Source of the DNA: JBAZJI01 sp964596325
GTDB taxonomy: Bacteria > Patescibacteriota > Minisyncoccia > Minisyncoccales > JAGOPM01
Length of the DNA: 64,000 nucleotides
Direction: 5' to 3'
NCBI GenBank assembly: GCA_964596325.1
Contig: CAZQSQ010000002.1
Span: 1-64,000 of the forward strand
Positions 31,993-41,035 of this stretch are shown here, one piece after another. The notes under the pieces were generated by a model. That model searched no databases, was not told where the DNA came from, and was given only the letters and a program-made list of their open reading frames with translations. The stretch's first letter is position 1. Each line of letters starts with the position of its first letter. The position numbers were made by a program, and so were the translations under genes.

Positions 31993-33326
31993 TATTGTTT
32001 CTTAGTTTTTCTTTCTTGGACCGTGGAGAGCCTTATATCAATGCGCTCCATATCGCGCGGGAAAAGCGAAGCATTGGCCACATTATCCAGCCCCAAAAAT
32101 TGCTTAGTCACCCGCTCAATGCCAACGGCAAACCCGCCCTCCGGCGGCATGCCATACTTGAAAGCCTCCAAATACATTTCAAAATCTTCGGGCTTATTGC
32201 CCCACTTTTTGATATTGGCCAGAAGCTCCTCGTAATCATTAATGCGTTGCCCGCCGGTTACGACTTCTAAGCCGCGGAAAAGCAAATCAAAGCCCAAAGT
32301 GTATTGAGGGTTTTCCGGATCAGGATAAGTGTAGAACGGGCGCTTTTTGGTTGGAAAATGCGTTATGAAAATAAAATCGGAACCATATTCTTTTTTGGCC
32401 CATTCGCAAATTTTGCGCTCATCCTCAGGCGCCAAATCCGGCTCCTCGGTGGAAACGCCTAAAAGTTTTTGTGCGTCGCGCAACTTAATTTTGGGAAATG
32501 GCTTGCTTAAATCTAAATCTTGCACATTATAAAGTTTGCATGCTTCCTTATCCTCTAAAGCCTTACTCATCATGGCCTTTAAGGTGCCCTCGCACATAAC
32601 CATGATATCTTCCCAAGAATCAATAAAACCCATTTCCGCATCAAGGCTCACATACTCGCTTAAGTGCCGAGAAGTAGCGTGCGGCTCAGCGCGGTAGGCC
32701 TTAGTAACTGTCATGACGCGTTCGTATACGCCCACCAGCATCTGTTTGTGAAATTGCGGGCTTTGCGCTAAGTAAGCATCGTAATCGTAATAATCAACAT
32801 GGAAAACCTCGCTGCCCCCTTCGGTCGCCACACCCACTAAGCCAGAAGCTTGGAATTCAGTAAAATCGTTTGCCTTAAGATATTCGCGGAAGCCGTCAAT
32901 TAGTTTTTCTTGTACCTTAAAAATCGCTTTCAGCTCTGGCGCGCGCAAAGAAAATGGGCGGTGGTCCAAAACTACTGGCATGCTGACTTCCTTGATATTT
33001 TTTAACTCAAAAGGCAAAACTTCAGATTTGGCTAAGACAACAACTTCACTAGCCTGCATTTCGACGCCTCCAGTAGCAGAATCCTTATTGATTAATTTTT
33101 CGGGCCGCTTAGCGATTTTGCCTTTTATCTGCAAAACCCATTGCTCTTTGATGCCCTCGGGCAGTGCCATATTTTTCAATTCGCAAACCACCTGCAAAGC
33201 GCCCGTTCTATCGCCCAAATCCAAGAAAACCAGCTTGCCCAAATCGCGGCGGGTCAAAACCCAGCCCTGGACCAGAACTTCCTCGCCGACTTTCCCGATT
33301 GTTTCCTTGATTAATATTCGTGGCAT
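31992..33326 (-). CDS. aspS: Aspartyl-tRNA synthetase, archaeal type
   Basis: Class II synthetase of 444 residues. The N-terminal OB fold (VLVQGWVLTRRDLGKLVFLDLGDRTG) is followed directly by the core: ATEGGSEVF, AYLAQSPQFHKQ, motif 2 YRAEPHATSRHLSEYVSLD, and motif 3 EAFKYGMPPEGGFAVGIER. It lacks the GAD insertion of bacterial AspRS (about 590 residues) and matches the archaeal/eukaryotic AspRS2 group, often non-discriminating (also charging tRNA-Asn, with GatCAB repairing it). AsnRS is less likely but is a close relative. Confidence 0.85.
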   Translation of the reverse strand: MPRILIKETIGKVGEEVLVQGWVLTRRDLGKLVFLDLGDRTGALQVVCELKNMALPEGIKEQWVLQIKGKIAKRPEKLINKDSATGGVEMQASEVVVLAKSEVLPFELKNIKEVSMPVVLDHRPFSLRAPELKAIFKVQEKLIDGFREYLKANDFTEFQASGLVGVATEGGSEVFHVDYYDYDAYLAQSPQFHKQMLVGVYERVMTVTKAYRAEPHATSRHLSEYVSLDAEMGFIDSWEDIMVMCEGTLKAMMSKALEDKEACKLYNVQDLDLSKPFPKIKLRDAQKLLGVSTEEPDLAPEDERKICEWAKKEYGSDFIFITHFPTKKRPFYTYPDPENPQYTLGFDLLFRGLEVVTGGQRINDYEELLANIKKWGNKPEDFEMYLEAFKYGMPPEGGFAVGIERVTKQFLGLDNVANASLFPRDMERIDIRLSTVQERKTKKQ

Positions 33327-33327
33327 T

Positions 33328-34338
33328 TTATTTAAGCAAATTTTTATAGTCCAATTTCATGGCTTGCTTGACCAAGTCCAAAGTTTCCTGCGCTTCAGCT
33401 CTAGCGCGCTTATTGCTGGTTGCCAAAATATCAGCAATCAGCTTATCGTTCTTTTCAAATTTTGCGCGGCGCTCGCGGATAGGATCTAAAAACTCATTAA
33501 TCCTCTTGGCAATTTCTTTTTTGCATTCCACGCAGCCGATTTTGCCTTCGCGGCACTGCCGTGCCCTTTGCTCGACTAAATCTTTGGCAAAAACTTGGTA
33601 ATATTTATAAATATTGCAAATCTCAGGATCTCCCGGATCGTCCTTTTTTATTTTTTTCGGATCGGTCACGGCTTTGGAAATTTTTTCTTCCACTTCCTTG
33701 GCACTATCGGATAAATAAATGGCATTGCCCAAAGACTTGCTCATTTTGCGTCCATCGGGGCCCAAAAGCCTTGGCGTACTACCCACGATTGGCTCCGGTT
33801 CGGTAAAAATTTCTTGGAAGTTAGAATTAAAATATCTGGCAATTTCGCGTGTTTGCTCGACATGGGGCAGCTGGTCTTCGCCCACGGGCACCACATCGGC
33901 CCGCACACATAAAATATCAGCGGCTTGGATAATGGGCCAACCAATATAGCCGAAAGTCGGGCCCTCCACGCCTTTATTTTTGATTTCATCCTTGATGGTT
34001 GGGTTGCGCACTACGCGGGACATTTTAACCATCATGGAAAATATCAAATTAAGCTCGGCAATTTGGGGCACCTGCGACTCCACAAAAATACTGCACTTCT
34101 CCGGATCGATGCCCACAGAAAGGTAATCCAAAACCAAATCGGAAATATTTTTTTCAAAGGCAGCCGTGTTCTCGACATTATCGGTCAAATATTCATAATC
34201 AGCGATTATAAAAAAGCAGTCATAGTCGTTTTGCAGCTTGAGCCTGTTTTCCAGAGAACCAACATAGTGGCCCAAGTGAAGGCGGCCGCTGGGCCGATCA
34301 CCTGTTAAGATGCGTTTTTTATTTGCGCTTTTTGGCAT
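33328..34338 (-). CDS. trpS: Tryptophanyl-tRNA synthetase
   Basis: Class I synthetase, 336 residues, normal length. It has the HIGH-type signature in GDRPSGRLHLGHYVGSL and the KMSKS motif in DGRKMSKSLGN, with the TrpRS-typical AADILCVRADVVPVGEDQ. Its start lies inside the lysine-rich 3' end of valS (20-base overlap, different frame), so translation is probably coupled. Confidence 0.95.
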   Translation of the reverse strand: MPKSANKKRILTGDRPSGRLHLGHYVGSLENRLKLQNDYDCFFIIADYEYLTDNVENTAAFEKNISDLVLDYLSVGIDPEKCSIFVESQVPQIAELNLIFSMMVKMSRVVRNPTIKDEIKNKGVEGPTFGYIGWPIIQAADILCVRADVVPVGEDQLPHVEQTREIARYFNSNFQEIFTEPEPIVGSTPRLLGPDGRKMSKSLGNAIYLSDSAKEVEEKISKAVTDPKKIKKDDPGDPEICNIYKYYQVFAKDLVEQRARQCREGKIGCVECKKEIAKRINEFLDPIRERRAKFEKNDKLIADILATSNKRARAEAQETLDLVKQAMKLDYKNLLK

Positions 34339-36664
34339 GTTTTTTGGCTGATTTTTTTGCTTTGGGCTTACTCTTTACAACCTTCTTAACTTGTTTTTTA
34401 ACAGGCTTTTTAGCCACTTTCTTAGGTTGAGCCTTTCTTAAAATGGGCTTTTTAACCGGTTTAACGGCCTTTGCTGCGGGCTTTGGGGCCAAGTCGGCCA
34501 CTTGCGCTACCTGTTGCACTGTAGGCCATTTTTCGATAATTAAAGCCTTAGCTTTATTCTCAATGGGCAGCTTTTGGTAAAGCGCTTCAGTCACAAACGG
34601 CATAAAGGGATGTAAAAGCGCCAAGGAGTTTTTCAAGACGTAAAGCAAAATCTTCAACGTATTTTCTTTTTCTTCTTCGCTTTTGGCATTTTTTATCTGC
34701 TCTTTGGATTTCTCAATATAGATATCGCAGAACTGGTGCCAAAAATATTCGTAAATATCACGGATGGCCGTGCCAAAAGCAAATTTAGAAATATTTTCCG
34801 TGGTTGATTCGATAAGGGCGTCGAGCTTACTTAAAATATCTTTATCAGCTTCTGTTTTGGCGACTGGTTTTTGCTTAATATCATAAGTTTTGCCTTCCGG
34901 AATATCCATGATGGCAAAACGGGTCGCGTTCCAAACTTTGTTGGCAAATTTTTTGCCTGCAATAATAGCATCTTCACTGAAATGGATATCTTGCAAATCA
35001 GTGGCCTGCCAAGCCAAACCCATACGCGTGGCATCAGCCCCGTAATTTTCCACCAAACCAATCGGGTCAATACCTGTACCCAAAGACTTGCTCATGCGCT
35101 TGCCATCCTTGGTCAAAACCGTGGCATGGATTATGACATTTTTGAAAGGTTCGCTTCCGGTAAACTCCAATCCAGAAAATATCATCCGACTCACCCATAA
35201 ATTAATAATATCGCGGGCCGTGGAAAGCGTGCTGGTGGGATAAAAATCCTGCAAATCTTTGGTGCTCTCAGGCCAGCCAAAGACCGCAAACGGCCACAGG
35301 GCGGAAGAAAACCAAGTGTCAAAAACATCTTCGACTTGCTTGGGCTCGCAGTTCCCGCACTTAGGGCACTTGCTTGGCACCTCCGTCGCGCAAAAAAATT
35401 CTTGGCTTTCTTGGCACTGCCAAATGGGCATCTGGTGTCCCCACCAAAGCTGGCGCGAAATGCACCAATCTTGGATATTTTCCATCCAATTAAACATGAG
35501 CTTTTCCCAGCTCTTTGGGTGGAATTTTACCTTGCCGCTTTTAACCGAAGCTAAAGCTGCCTCTGCCAAAGGCTTCATTTTTATAAACCATTGCTCGGAG
35601 GGCAGCGGCTCAATCACGGTATGGCATCTGGCGCAATGCGGCTTTTGGTGCACATGATCTTCAATCTTCACGAGTAAATCGAGCTGCTTTAGATCTTCCA
35701 CAATAATCTCTCGCGCTTGGGCGGCTTTAAGACCTTGGTATTTGGGCGGAACATTTTTATTCAAACGGCCAAACTGGTCCATTATCTCAATCATCTCCAA
35801 CTTATGGCGCACACCCATTTGATAATCAGTGAAATCGTGGAAAGGCGTGACCTTAACCATGCCTGTCCCAAATTCTTTGTCCACAGAATCATCAGCAATC
35901 ACGGGCAATTCTTTATTAACCAAAGGCAAAATAACAGTCTTGCCAATTAAATGCTTATAGCGGGCGTCACCGGGATTAACGGCCACGGCCGTGTCCCCTA
36001 ACATGGTTTCCGGCCTGGTAGTGGCCACAATAACAAACTCCTTACCGTCTTTGGTAATCGGATATTTAATATGCCAAAGTTTTCCCTTTTCCTCTTCGCT
36101 TTCCACTTCCAAATCCGAAAGAGAAGTTTGGCAGCGAGTGCACCAATTAATAACGCGCTTGCCCCGATAAACCAAACCTTTGTTGTAATAGGCCGCAAAA
36201 GCCGCCTGCACAGCCTTGACGTAGCCCTCATCCATGGTAAAGCGGGTGCGGCTCCAGTCGCAGGAAGCGCCCATGCGCCTAATTTGGTTCAAAATTATAT
36301 CGCCGTATTTATTTTTCCACTCCCAAACTTTCTTAACGAATTCTTCGCGACCAATTTGGTGGCGAGTGATATTTTGTTTGCGCAATTCCTTTTCAACGAC
36401 ATTTTGGGTCGCAATGCCAGCATGATCAATGCCCGGAACCCAAACTGTCCGGTATCCCTGCATGCGTTTGCTGCGAATGAGGACATCTTGAATAACCAAA
36501 TTGAGGGCATGTCCCATATGCAAATTACCCGTGACATTAGGCGGTGGTAAGGTGATGCTATATGTTTTTTTCCCAGTATCCGAAGGCTGGAAGAACTTTG
36601 AGCTCTCCCAAAAATTATAAATTTCCCCCTCGTTTTTCTTGGGGTCGTATTGCGGATCTATCAT
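34319..36664 (-). CDS. valS: Valyl-tRNA synthetase with a lysine-rich tail
   Basis: Class I synthetase of 781 residues. It has the HIGH signature in PPPNVTGNLHMGHAL, an editing domain (TTRPETMLGDTAVAV), zinc-like cysteine pairs, and KMSKS in DGKRMSKSLGTGIDP. Bacterial ValRS usually ends in a coiled-coil tRNA-binding arm. Here about 55 residues of Lys, Ala, Pro and Val (for example KPVKKPILRKAQPKKVAKK) follow the anticodon domain instead, resembling histone H1-like tails. First gene of the long synthetase and wall cluster. It has no SD site. Confidence 0.94.
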   Translation of the reverse strand: MIDPQYDPKKNEGEIYNFWESSKFFQPSDTGKKTYSITLPPPNVTGNLHMGHALNLVIQDVLIRSKRMQGYRTVWVPGIDHAGIATQNVVEKELRKQNITRHQIGREEFVKKVWEWKNKYGDIILNQIRRMGASCDWSRTRFTMDEGYVKAVQAAFAAYYNKGLVYRGKRVINWCTRCQTSLSDLEVESEEEKGKLWHIKYPITKDGKEFVIVATTRPETMLGDTAVAVNPGDARYKHLIGKTVILPLVNKELPVIADDSVDKEFGTGMVKVTPFHDFTDYQMGVRHKLEMIEIMDQFGRLNKNVPPKYQGLKAAQAREIIVEDLKQLDLLVKIEDHVHQKPHCARCHTVIEPLPSEQWFIKMKPLAEAALASVKSGKVKFHPKSWEKLMFNWMENIQDWCISRQLWWGHQMPIWQCQESQEFFCATEVPSKCPKCGNCEPKQVEDVFDTWFSSALWPFAVFGWPESTKDLQDFYPTSTLSTARDIINLWVSRMIFSGLEFTGSEPFKNVIIHATVLTKDGKRMSKSLGTGIDPIGLVENYGADATRMGLAWQATDLQDIHFSEDAIIAGKKFANKVWNATRFAIMDIPEGKTYDIKQKPVAKTEADKDILSKLDALIESTTENISKFAFGTAIRDIYEYFWHQFCDIYIEKSKEQIKNAKSEEEKENTLKILLYVLKNSLALLHPFMPFVTEALYQKLPIENKAKALIIEKWPTVQQVAQVADLAPKPAAKAVKPVKKPILRKAQPKKVAKKPVKKQVKKVVKSKPKAKKSAKKHAKKRK

Positions 36665-36768
36665 ATCGAATTGTCAGATATACCATAGCACTTTTAGCTA
36701 AATATTTCAAAGGCTTTTATGGCTGTGGAGAATGTGAAAAAGCCAATAACCGCGACAAGTTTCTTCTA

Positions 36769-36797
36769 TTGATTTTTACATAAAAATATGCTATAAT
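36769..36797 (+). promoter_or_regulatory. Promoter of orphan gene 36836-37282
   Basis: TTGATT (36769-36774), 17 bases, TATAAT (36792-36797). Leader is about 32 bases with TTTTGGAGGA before the ATG. Confidence 0.65.
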
Positions 36798-36835
36798 ATA
36801 AGTATATTGTACTATAAAAATTTTGGAGGACTAGA

Positions 36836-37282
36836 ATGAATGAAAGTGTAGGTACTGCGAATATGTTGGACAGGCTCGGGAAGGCCATAAATGATTTTCG
36901 TTGCACAAAGGAAAAGTTGCCCTCGAAACTTGAAGAGTATCATGATGGTGGAGACGATTCGGAATACTTTGAAGACGGTTATGTCTTAGGGAGGGTGGCA
37001 ATTTTTGAACGCGAGAACTTCTTGGCTCTCGACGTCCAAATGAGGCATCGATGCGGCGAAGACACACTCTGGGCGTATTGTATGCTCTTGCGCCAATGTT
37101 CGTTTACGCATATTGGTCAAGTTGGTTCCGGCATTCATCGCTTCGTACCGACAAAGTTCCAGGATAGGCCAGCCGCTTTTCAAAAACAATATCTTGGCTG
37201 GACGGCTATGGATATTCAAGCACAATTTCTGGCATGCCAATTTTTCGACGATACATATACATTTGATTTGAATAGATACTAG
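36836..37282 (+). CDS. Orphan protein, 148 aa, function unknown
   Basis: Soluble protein without signal peptide. The N-terminal part is helical (MLDRLGKAINDFRCTKEKLP), then an acidic patch (DGGDDSEYFEDG) and a beta-rich C-terminal part with several Cys, Trp and Phe. No recognised motif. A GGAGG site at ideal spacing, its own promoter and its own terminator make it an isolated unit, on the + strand within a region of - strand genes. Confidence 0.68.
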   Translation: MNESVGTANMLDRLGKAINDFRCTKEKLPSKLEEYHDGGDDSEYFEDGYVLGRVAIFERENFLALDVQMRHRCGEDTLWAYCMLLRQCSFTHIGQVGSGIHRFVPTKFQDRPAAFQKQYLGWTAMDIQAQFLACQFFDDTYTFDLNRY

Positions 37283-37294
37283 CTACATAACAAA

Positions 37295-37323
37295 TCCCGC
37301 TCGATGAGCGGGACCTTTTTTTT
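37295..37323. terminator. Terminator between the orphan gene and metK
   Basis: TCCCGCTC (37295-37302) / GAGCGGGA (37306-37313), followed by a long T run (37316-37323). Confidence 0.88.
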
Positions 37324-37351
37324 CGACATTGGACTTTTAATATTGGCCTCC

Positions 37352-38329
37352 TTACTTATCCCACTTGAAACCATTGCCAAAGTGCCCATACATGGCAGTC
37401 TGCCTGAATTGGGGCTTGCGTAAATTCAAAAATTTAATGATTCCAGCCGGAGTCAGATCGTATCCCTTAATGTGGGAGATAAAATTAATTTTGCCCTTTT
37501 TGTGAACCTCGGCACAAGCCATGACTGGCTCGGCTACGCCAATCGCATAAGCCAAGCGCACAAACACCTGCTCGGCTTTTTCTTTTTTAAGCAGATCCAC
37601 GGCAATTTTGCGCGCCATATAGGCCGCCGACCTGTCCACTTTAGTATTATCCTTGCCCGAAAAGCACCCGCCGCCAATGGAAACATTGGGACCGTAATTA
37701 TCCACAATCAATTTGCGCCCGGTGAGCCCGGTATCAGCGGCAAATCCGCCGATTGTCCATTCGCCGGCCGGGTTTTTAAGCCAACGGGTATCACCCTCTT
37801 TAATCCCCCACTTTTTCAAAAGCTTCAGCAATTCCGCTGGGTAATCCCCGCAAACACTGGTGACAACTTTGGTAATTTTGCCGTCTTCGACGGTTACTTG
37901 GCTTTTGCCGTCGCGCGGCCCCATGGCTTTGCTGAGCTGGCGGGAAAGCATAACCTCCAACGGCATCATTTCTTTGGTTTCATTGCACGCATAACCAACC
38001 ATTATACCCTGATCCCCGGCCCCTCCCACATCGACCCCGGCCTTAATTTGGGGCGATTGCTGCACAATATGGACAGTTATACTGACTGCGTCTTCATTGC
38101 CACATGATTTATAAACGTCCTTGGCAATTTGTTCAAAATCGATTTTGGCATGGCTCGTAATTTCTCCCACAATGAAAATTTTGTTATGCCCGCCCATGGT
38201 TTCCACCGCCACCCTTGAGTAAGGGTCCTGGCGCAACGCTTCGTCTAAAATAGCATCGCTGATTTGATCGCAAATTTTGTCAGGATGCCCAATAGCAACA
38301 CTTTCCGCTGTTTTGATTATATGTTTCAT
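37352..38329 (-). CDS. metK: S-adenosylmethionine synthetase
   Basis: Makes SAM from methionine and ATP. It has 325 residues with ESVAIGHPDKICDQISDAILD at the N-terminus, GAGDQGIMVGYA in the middle, and the phosphate loop GGGCFSGKDNTKVDRSAAYMAR. Bacterial MetK is normally 380-400 residues; here several loops are shortened but the active-site motifs are intact. Controlled by the riboswitch directly upstream. Confidence 0.95.
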   Translation of the reverse strand: MKHIIKTAESVAIGHPDKICDQISDAILDEALRQDPYSRVAVETMGGHNKIFIVGEITSHAKIDFEQIAKDVYKSCGNEDAVSITVHIVQQSPQIKAGVDVGGAGDQGIMVGYACNETKEMMPLEVMLSRQLSKAMGPRDGKSQVTVEDGKITKVVTSVCGDYPAELLKLLKKWGIKEGDTRWLKNPAGEWTIGGFAADTGLTGRKLIVDNYGPNVSIGGGCFSGKDNTKVDRSAAYMARKIAVDLLKKEKAEQVFVRLAYAIGVAEPVMACAEVHKKGKINFISHIKGYDLTPAGIIKFLNLRKPQFRQTAMYGHFGNGFKWDK

Positions 38330-38344
38330 AATGATTTTTTATTG

Positions 38345-38373
38345 AAAAAACGCCTGCAGGAAAAGAAAGCGTT
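38345..38373 (-). terminator. Expression-platform terminator of the metK riboswitch
   Basis: On the - strand AACGC (38373-38369) pairs with GCGTT (38353-38349), followed by a T run, between the aptamer and the start codon. With SAM bound, termination here would stop metK transcription. Confidence 0.6.
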
Positions 38374-38379
38374 GTAACG

Positions 38380-38498
38380 ATTATCTTTCCCCTGGGGGTT
38401 TTAGATTTGGCACCTTCTGCGCTGGCAGGGTTGCCGGGTGGTCATCGGGCTAAATCCCGCGTTCGCCCATTGGCGAAACTCGCACCGCTCTTGATAAT
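38380..38498 (-). promoter_or_regulatory. SAM-I (S-box) riboswitch
   Basis: The aptamer is closed by P1 ATTATC / GATAAT (38498-38493 with 38385-38380). Between lie the S-box core motifs on the - strand: AAGAGCGG, GCCCGATGA, CCCGGCAACC, AAGGTGCCAAATC and AAAGATAA, in the right order and spacing. Known SAM-I elements sense SAM and shut off methionine and SAM genes; here it precedes metK. Confidence 0.92.
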
Positions 38499-38516
38499 TT
38501 ATTTGGTTGTTAATTA

Positions 38517-38544
38517 ATTATAAATATCCAAAAGATTTTGGCAA
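38517..38544 (-). promoter_or_regulatory. metK promoter
   Basis: On the - strand TTGCCA (38544-38539), 16 bases, TATAAT (38522-38517). Predicted start lies about 10 bases before the riboswitch. Confidence 0.7.
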
Positions 38545-38554
38545 ATCCTTCTCA

Positions 38555-38583
38555 TTGCCAATAAAGATAATTTATGGTACAAT
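38555..38583 (+). promoter_or_regulatory. obg promoter
   Basis: TTGCCA (38555-38560), 17 bases, TACAAT (38578-38583). Only about 9 bases separate the predicted start from the obg ATG, and no SD is present. Divergent from the metK promoter. Confidence 0.6.
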
Positions 38584-38598
38584 ATAAATAACAGAAAT

Positions 38599-39567
38599 AT
38601 GCTGATTGATGATGTCAAAATAACCGTATATGCCGGCAAAGGCGGCGCCGGCGAAGTCGCATGGTCCAGAATTAAACTCCAAAAGGGCCCGATGGGTGGA
38701 GATGGCGGCAAAGGAGGCAGCGTTTACGCTGTCGGTGTTTCTAATTTGGGAGCCCTCAACCAATTCCGCTATATCAAAGATATCAAAGCCGAAAACGGCA
38801 AAGCCGGCGAAGGTTATTTGCGCCGGGGCCAAACCGGCAGCGACAAATTCATCAATGTACCGGTGGGAACGGTCATCCATTTTTTAGATAAAGATCAAAA
38901 AATAGAAATCACTAAAATCGGCGAAAAAGAACTTTTAGCCAAGGGTGGCAATGGCGGCTGGGGCAATTATCGCTTCCAATCCTCGACTAACCGCTCACCC
39001 AAAAATGCCAATCCGGGCCTGCCTGGCGAAACCGTTAAATTGCGCCTCGAGTTAAAAATGATGGCCGATATCGGTTTAATCGGCTTGCCCAATGCTGGCA
39101 AATCCAGTTTGATAAACGAAATTACCAATGCCCAGAGCCGGGTGGCCAATTATCCTTTTACCACCCTTGAGCCTCACTTGGGAGTTTTCCAAGATTTGGT
39201 CATTGCCGACATTCCCGGAATTATCGAAGGCGCGGCCAGCGGCAAAGGCTTGGGAATCAAGTTTTTGCGCCATGTGGAGAGAACCAAAACCCTTTTCCAC
39301 CTGATTTCTGCCGAATCAAGCACCCCGATTAAAGATTACAAGGCTATTCGCAAAGAATTGGGCAAGTACAATAAAGCGCTATTGGAAAAAGACGAATACA
39401 TTTTTATAACCAAGAGCGATGCCACTAATCCCAAAGATGTGGCGAGAAAATTGGCCAAGCTCAAAAAAATGAATCCGGGCGCCATTGCCATTTCTATTTA
39501 CGACTACGACAGCATTCAAAACGTCAGCCGCATTCTGGAAAAACTTAACAGCGAAAAGCAAGCCTAA
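38599..39567 (+). CDS. obg: Ribosome-assembly GTPase Obg/CgtA
   Basis: GTPase involved in large-subunit maturation. It has 322 residues: the glycine-rich Obg domain (AGKGGAGEVAW, GGDGGKGGSV, GKAGEGYLRRGQTGSD), then the G domain with GLPNAGKSSLIN (G1), DIPGIIEGAASGKGLG (G3) and TKSD (G4, usually NKxD). No C-terminal OCT domain. It is one of only two + strand genes in the right two thirds of the window. Confidence 0.95.
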   Translation: MLIDDVKITVYAGKGGAGEVAWSRIKLQKGPMGGDGGKGGSVYAVGVSNLGALNQFRYIKDIKAENGKAGEGYLRRGQTGSDKFINVPVGTVIHFLDKDQKIEITKIGEKELLAKGGNGGWGNYRFQSSTNRSPKNANPGLPGETVKLRLELKMMADIGLIGLPNAGKSSLINEITNAQSRVANYPFTTLEPHLGVFQDLVIADIPGIIEGAASGKGLGIKFLRHVERTKTLFHLISAESSTPIKDYKAIRKELGKYNKALLEKDEYIFITKSDATNPKDVARKLAKLKKMNPGAIAISIYDYDSIQNVSRILEKLNSEKQA

Positions 39568-39593
39568 AACTTTCCAGTATTTTAGACAAACAA

Positions 39594-39620
39594 AAAATCC
39601 CCTCACGGGGATTTTTTTAT
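39594..39620. terminator. Terminator between obg and the surface protein
   Basis: AATCCCC (39596-39602) / GGGGATT (39607-39613) with T residues on one side and A residues on the other; it serves both convergent genes. Confidence 0.88.
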
Positions 39621-39626
39621 AAACAA

Positions 39627-40364
39627 TTACTTCTTGTTCTGCACCATCTTTTCCAGTTGCTTCTGAGCCAGAAAATATTGGGCGTTTTGATTGGCGTCTT
39701 GAAAATTAACAAAAGATGCGCCCAGTTGCTTGCGGAAAATCAAAGTGGCAATAACGGCTAAAATAAACGGCAGAATGATAAAATCTCCCAAATTGGCAGT
39801 CAACCCGGTATTTAAGGCGCTAGCCTGCACCGGCCCGGTCGTGGTTCCGGCCAAACCCTGCCTCCAAACAAAAGCCGTGGCAGTATCGGCAACCGGCACA
39901 TGGCTCTTATCGAGCACGAAAACTGCGATTAATTCGTTTTGTCCATAAACCAAATTTTCATTTTTGCCCACGGTCGCAGTTAAGGTAATAACCTTGGTTT
40001 GCCCTTTGGCAATATCGCCCAAGAAAATCCCTTTCTTCTGGTCATAGGTGACAGCTTTCCCGTCAACCTTGATGTCTTTTTGCATGGTCAGGTTACGGCC
40101 CAAAATCGTCTGCACATACACCTGCTTTTGCACTTCTTTAGAAATGTTTTCCACGTCCACGCGGTATTGGAGAGTGTCCTTTGGCGCGGCTTTAACCGCT
40201 TCCTGCCAAGGGGCTTGATTATTACCCGAGACTTTTATCCAGCTGCCAATGCTAATGGTGGGCGGCTGTTTAGAAACAATGGAATTGCTAGTCGAAGTAG
40301 CGCCCAAAGCAGTGCCGGCCATTAATATCCCCAAAAGCGCGAATAAAAATAAGGTCTTTTTCAT
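39627..40364 (-). CDS. Exported DUF11-like protein with C-terminal membrane anchor
   Basis: A 245-residue protein. A signal peptide (MKKTLFLFALLGILMAGTALGA) is followed by a beta-sandwich domain of the DUF11 / conserved-repeat type (YRVDVENISKEVQKQVYVQTILG, then GQTKVITLTATVG), a linker, and a C-terminal helix (FIILPFILAVIATLIF) with a basic tail. It is likely anchored in the membrane with the domain outside. Such proteins are common on CPR cell surfaces. Function unknown. The start is set at the signal peptide, 7 codons into the longest frame. Confidence 0.72.
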   Translation of the reverse strand: MKKTLFLFALLGILMAGTALGATSTSNSIVSKQPPTISIGSWIKVSGNNQAPWQEAVKAAPKDTLQYRVDVENISKEVQKQVYVQTILGRNLTMQKDIKVDGKAVTYDQKKGIFLGDIAKGQTKVITLTATVGKNENLVYGQNELIAVFVLDKSHVPVADTATAFVWRQGLAGTTTGPVQASALNTGLTANLGDFIILPFILAVIATLIFRKQLGASFVNFQDANQNAQYFLAQKQLEKMVQNKK

Positions 40365-40427
40365 ATATTTGTTTTCTGCCCACATAATTGCACAAAACCC
40401 ATGGCCTGTAAAGGGCGAATCGGCCGC

Positions 40428-40449
40428 AAAAAAAGCCCTGAAAAAGGGC
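40428..40449 (-). terminator. Terminator of the 175-aa orphan gene
   Basis: On the - strand GCCCT / AGGGC around a five-base loop, followed by seven T residues. Confidence 0.75.
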
Positions 40450-40453
40450 GTTA

Positions 40454-40981
40454 TTATGCTTTATTTGCTACTTTGCTTTGGGCACTTTGAAGGATTTTTT
40501 TGTAGGTAGGCTTGCATTTTTTCGGTATCTTGGAAACAACTTCGGGTTTCGAAACAATGCGCATGAAGCTCAAATCATCATAAGAAAAATCTTTGACAAG
40601 TTCCAAAATATCCAGACCCTTGGCAATGGCTTTTTTCATGACCTTGAGGTCTTCGCGAATTTCGTAGACGTATAGGATCAGAGCTTCGGGCCTAATCGCA
40701 TTTGGCTCGCCCGAAAGTATTTTGGTGGTTTGCGGCAGGGGGTAACTGTCAGCCAAGGTTTTGAGCGCTTTATAGCTCTCCTTAAAAGTAATAATCATTT
40801 CAATGCAGCGCGAAAGGGTGATTTTACCCGATTCCAATTCCTTCCGGGCAGCCTTTCTGGCATCAACTCGGCCAAAGCGCAATTTCCAAGTTTGGCTGTT
40901 CTCAAAATTCTGCCGATCATCCAAATCTCCGGGGCGTAAACTGTCAACCTTGCCCTTCGTCTCCTCCTTACATTCAACCAT
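40454..40981 (-). CDS. Orphan protein, 175 aa, function unknown
   Basis: Soluble, charged and mostly helical. It starts MVECKEETKGKVDSLRPGD, has a basic middle (RVDARKAARKELESGK) and ends in a Lys-rich tail. No motif recognised. The start at 40981 has AAAGGAGGA eleven bases upstream, unlike the neighbouring core genes. Isolated unit with its own consensus promoter and terminator. Confidence 0.65.
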   Translation of the reverse strand: MVECKEETKGKVDSLRPGDLDDRQNFENSQTWKLRFGRVDARKAARKELESGKITLSRCIEMIITFKESYKALKTLADSYPLPQTTKILSGEPNAIRPEALILYVYEIREDLKVMKKAIAKGLDILELVKDFSYDDLSFMRIVSKPEVVSKIPKKCKPTYKKILQSAQSKVANKA

Positions 40982-41035
40982 GATTTTACAATCCTCCTTT
41001 AGTAGTGTCGATTTTTTTGAATAAAGGTACACTAA

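Noticed and set aside
37472..38107. 211-codon frame antisense to metK
   Set aside because: Shadow of metK; the opposite strand has all the active-site motifs.
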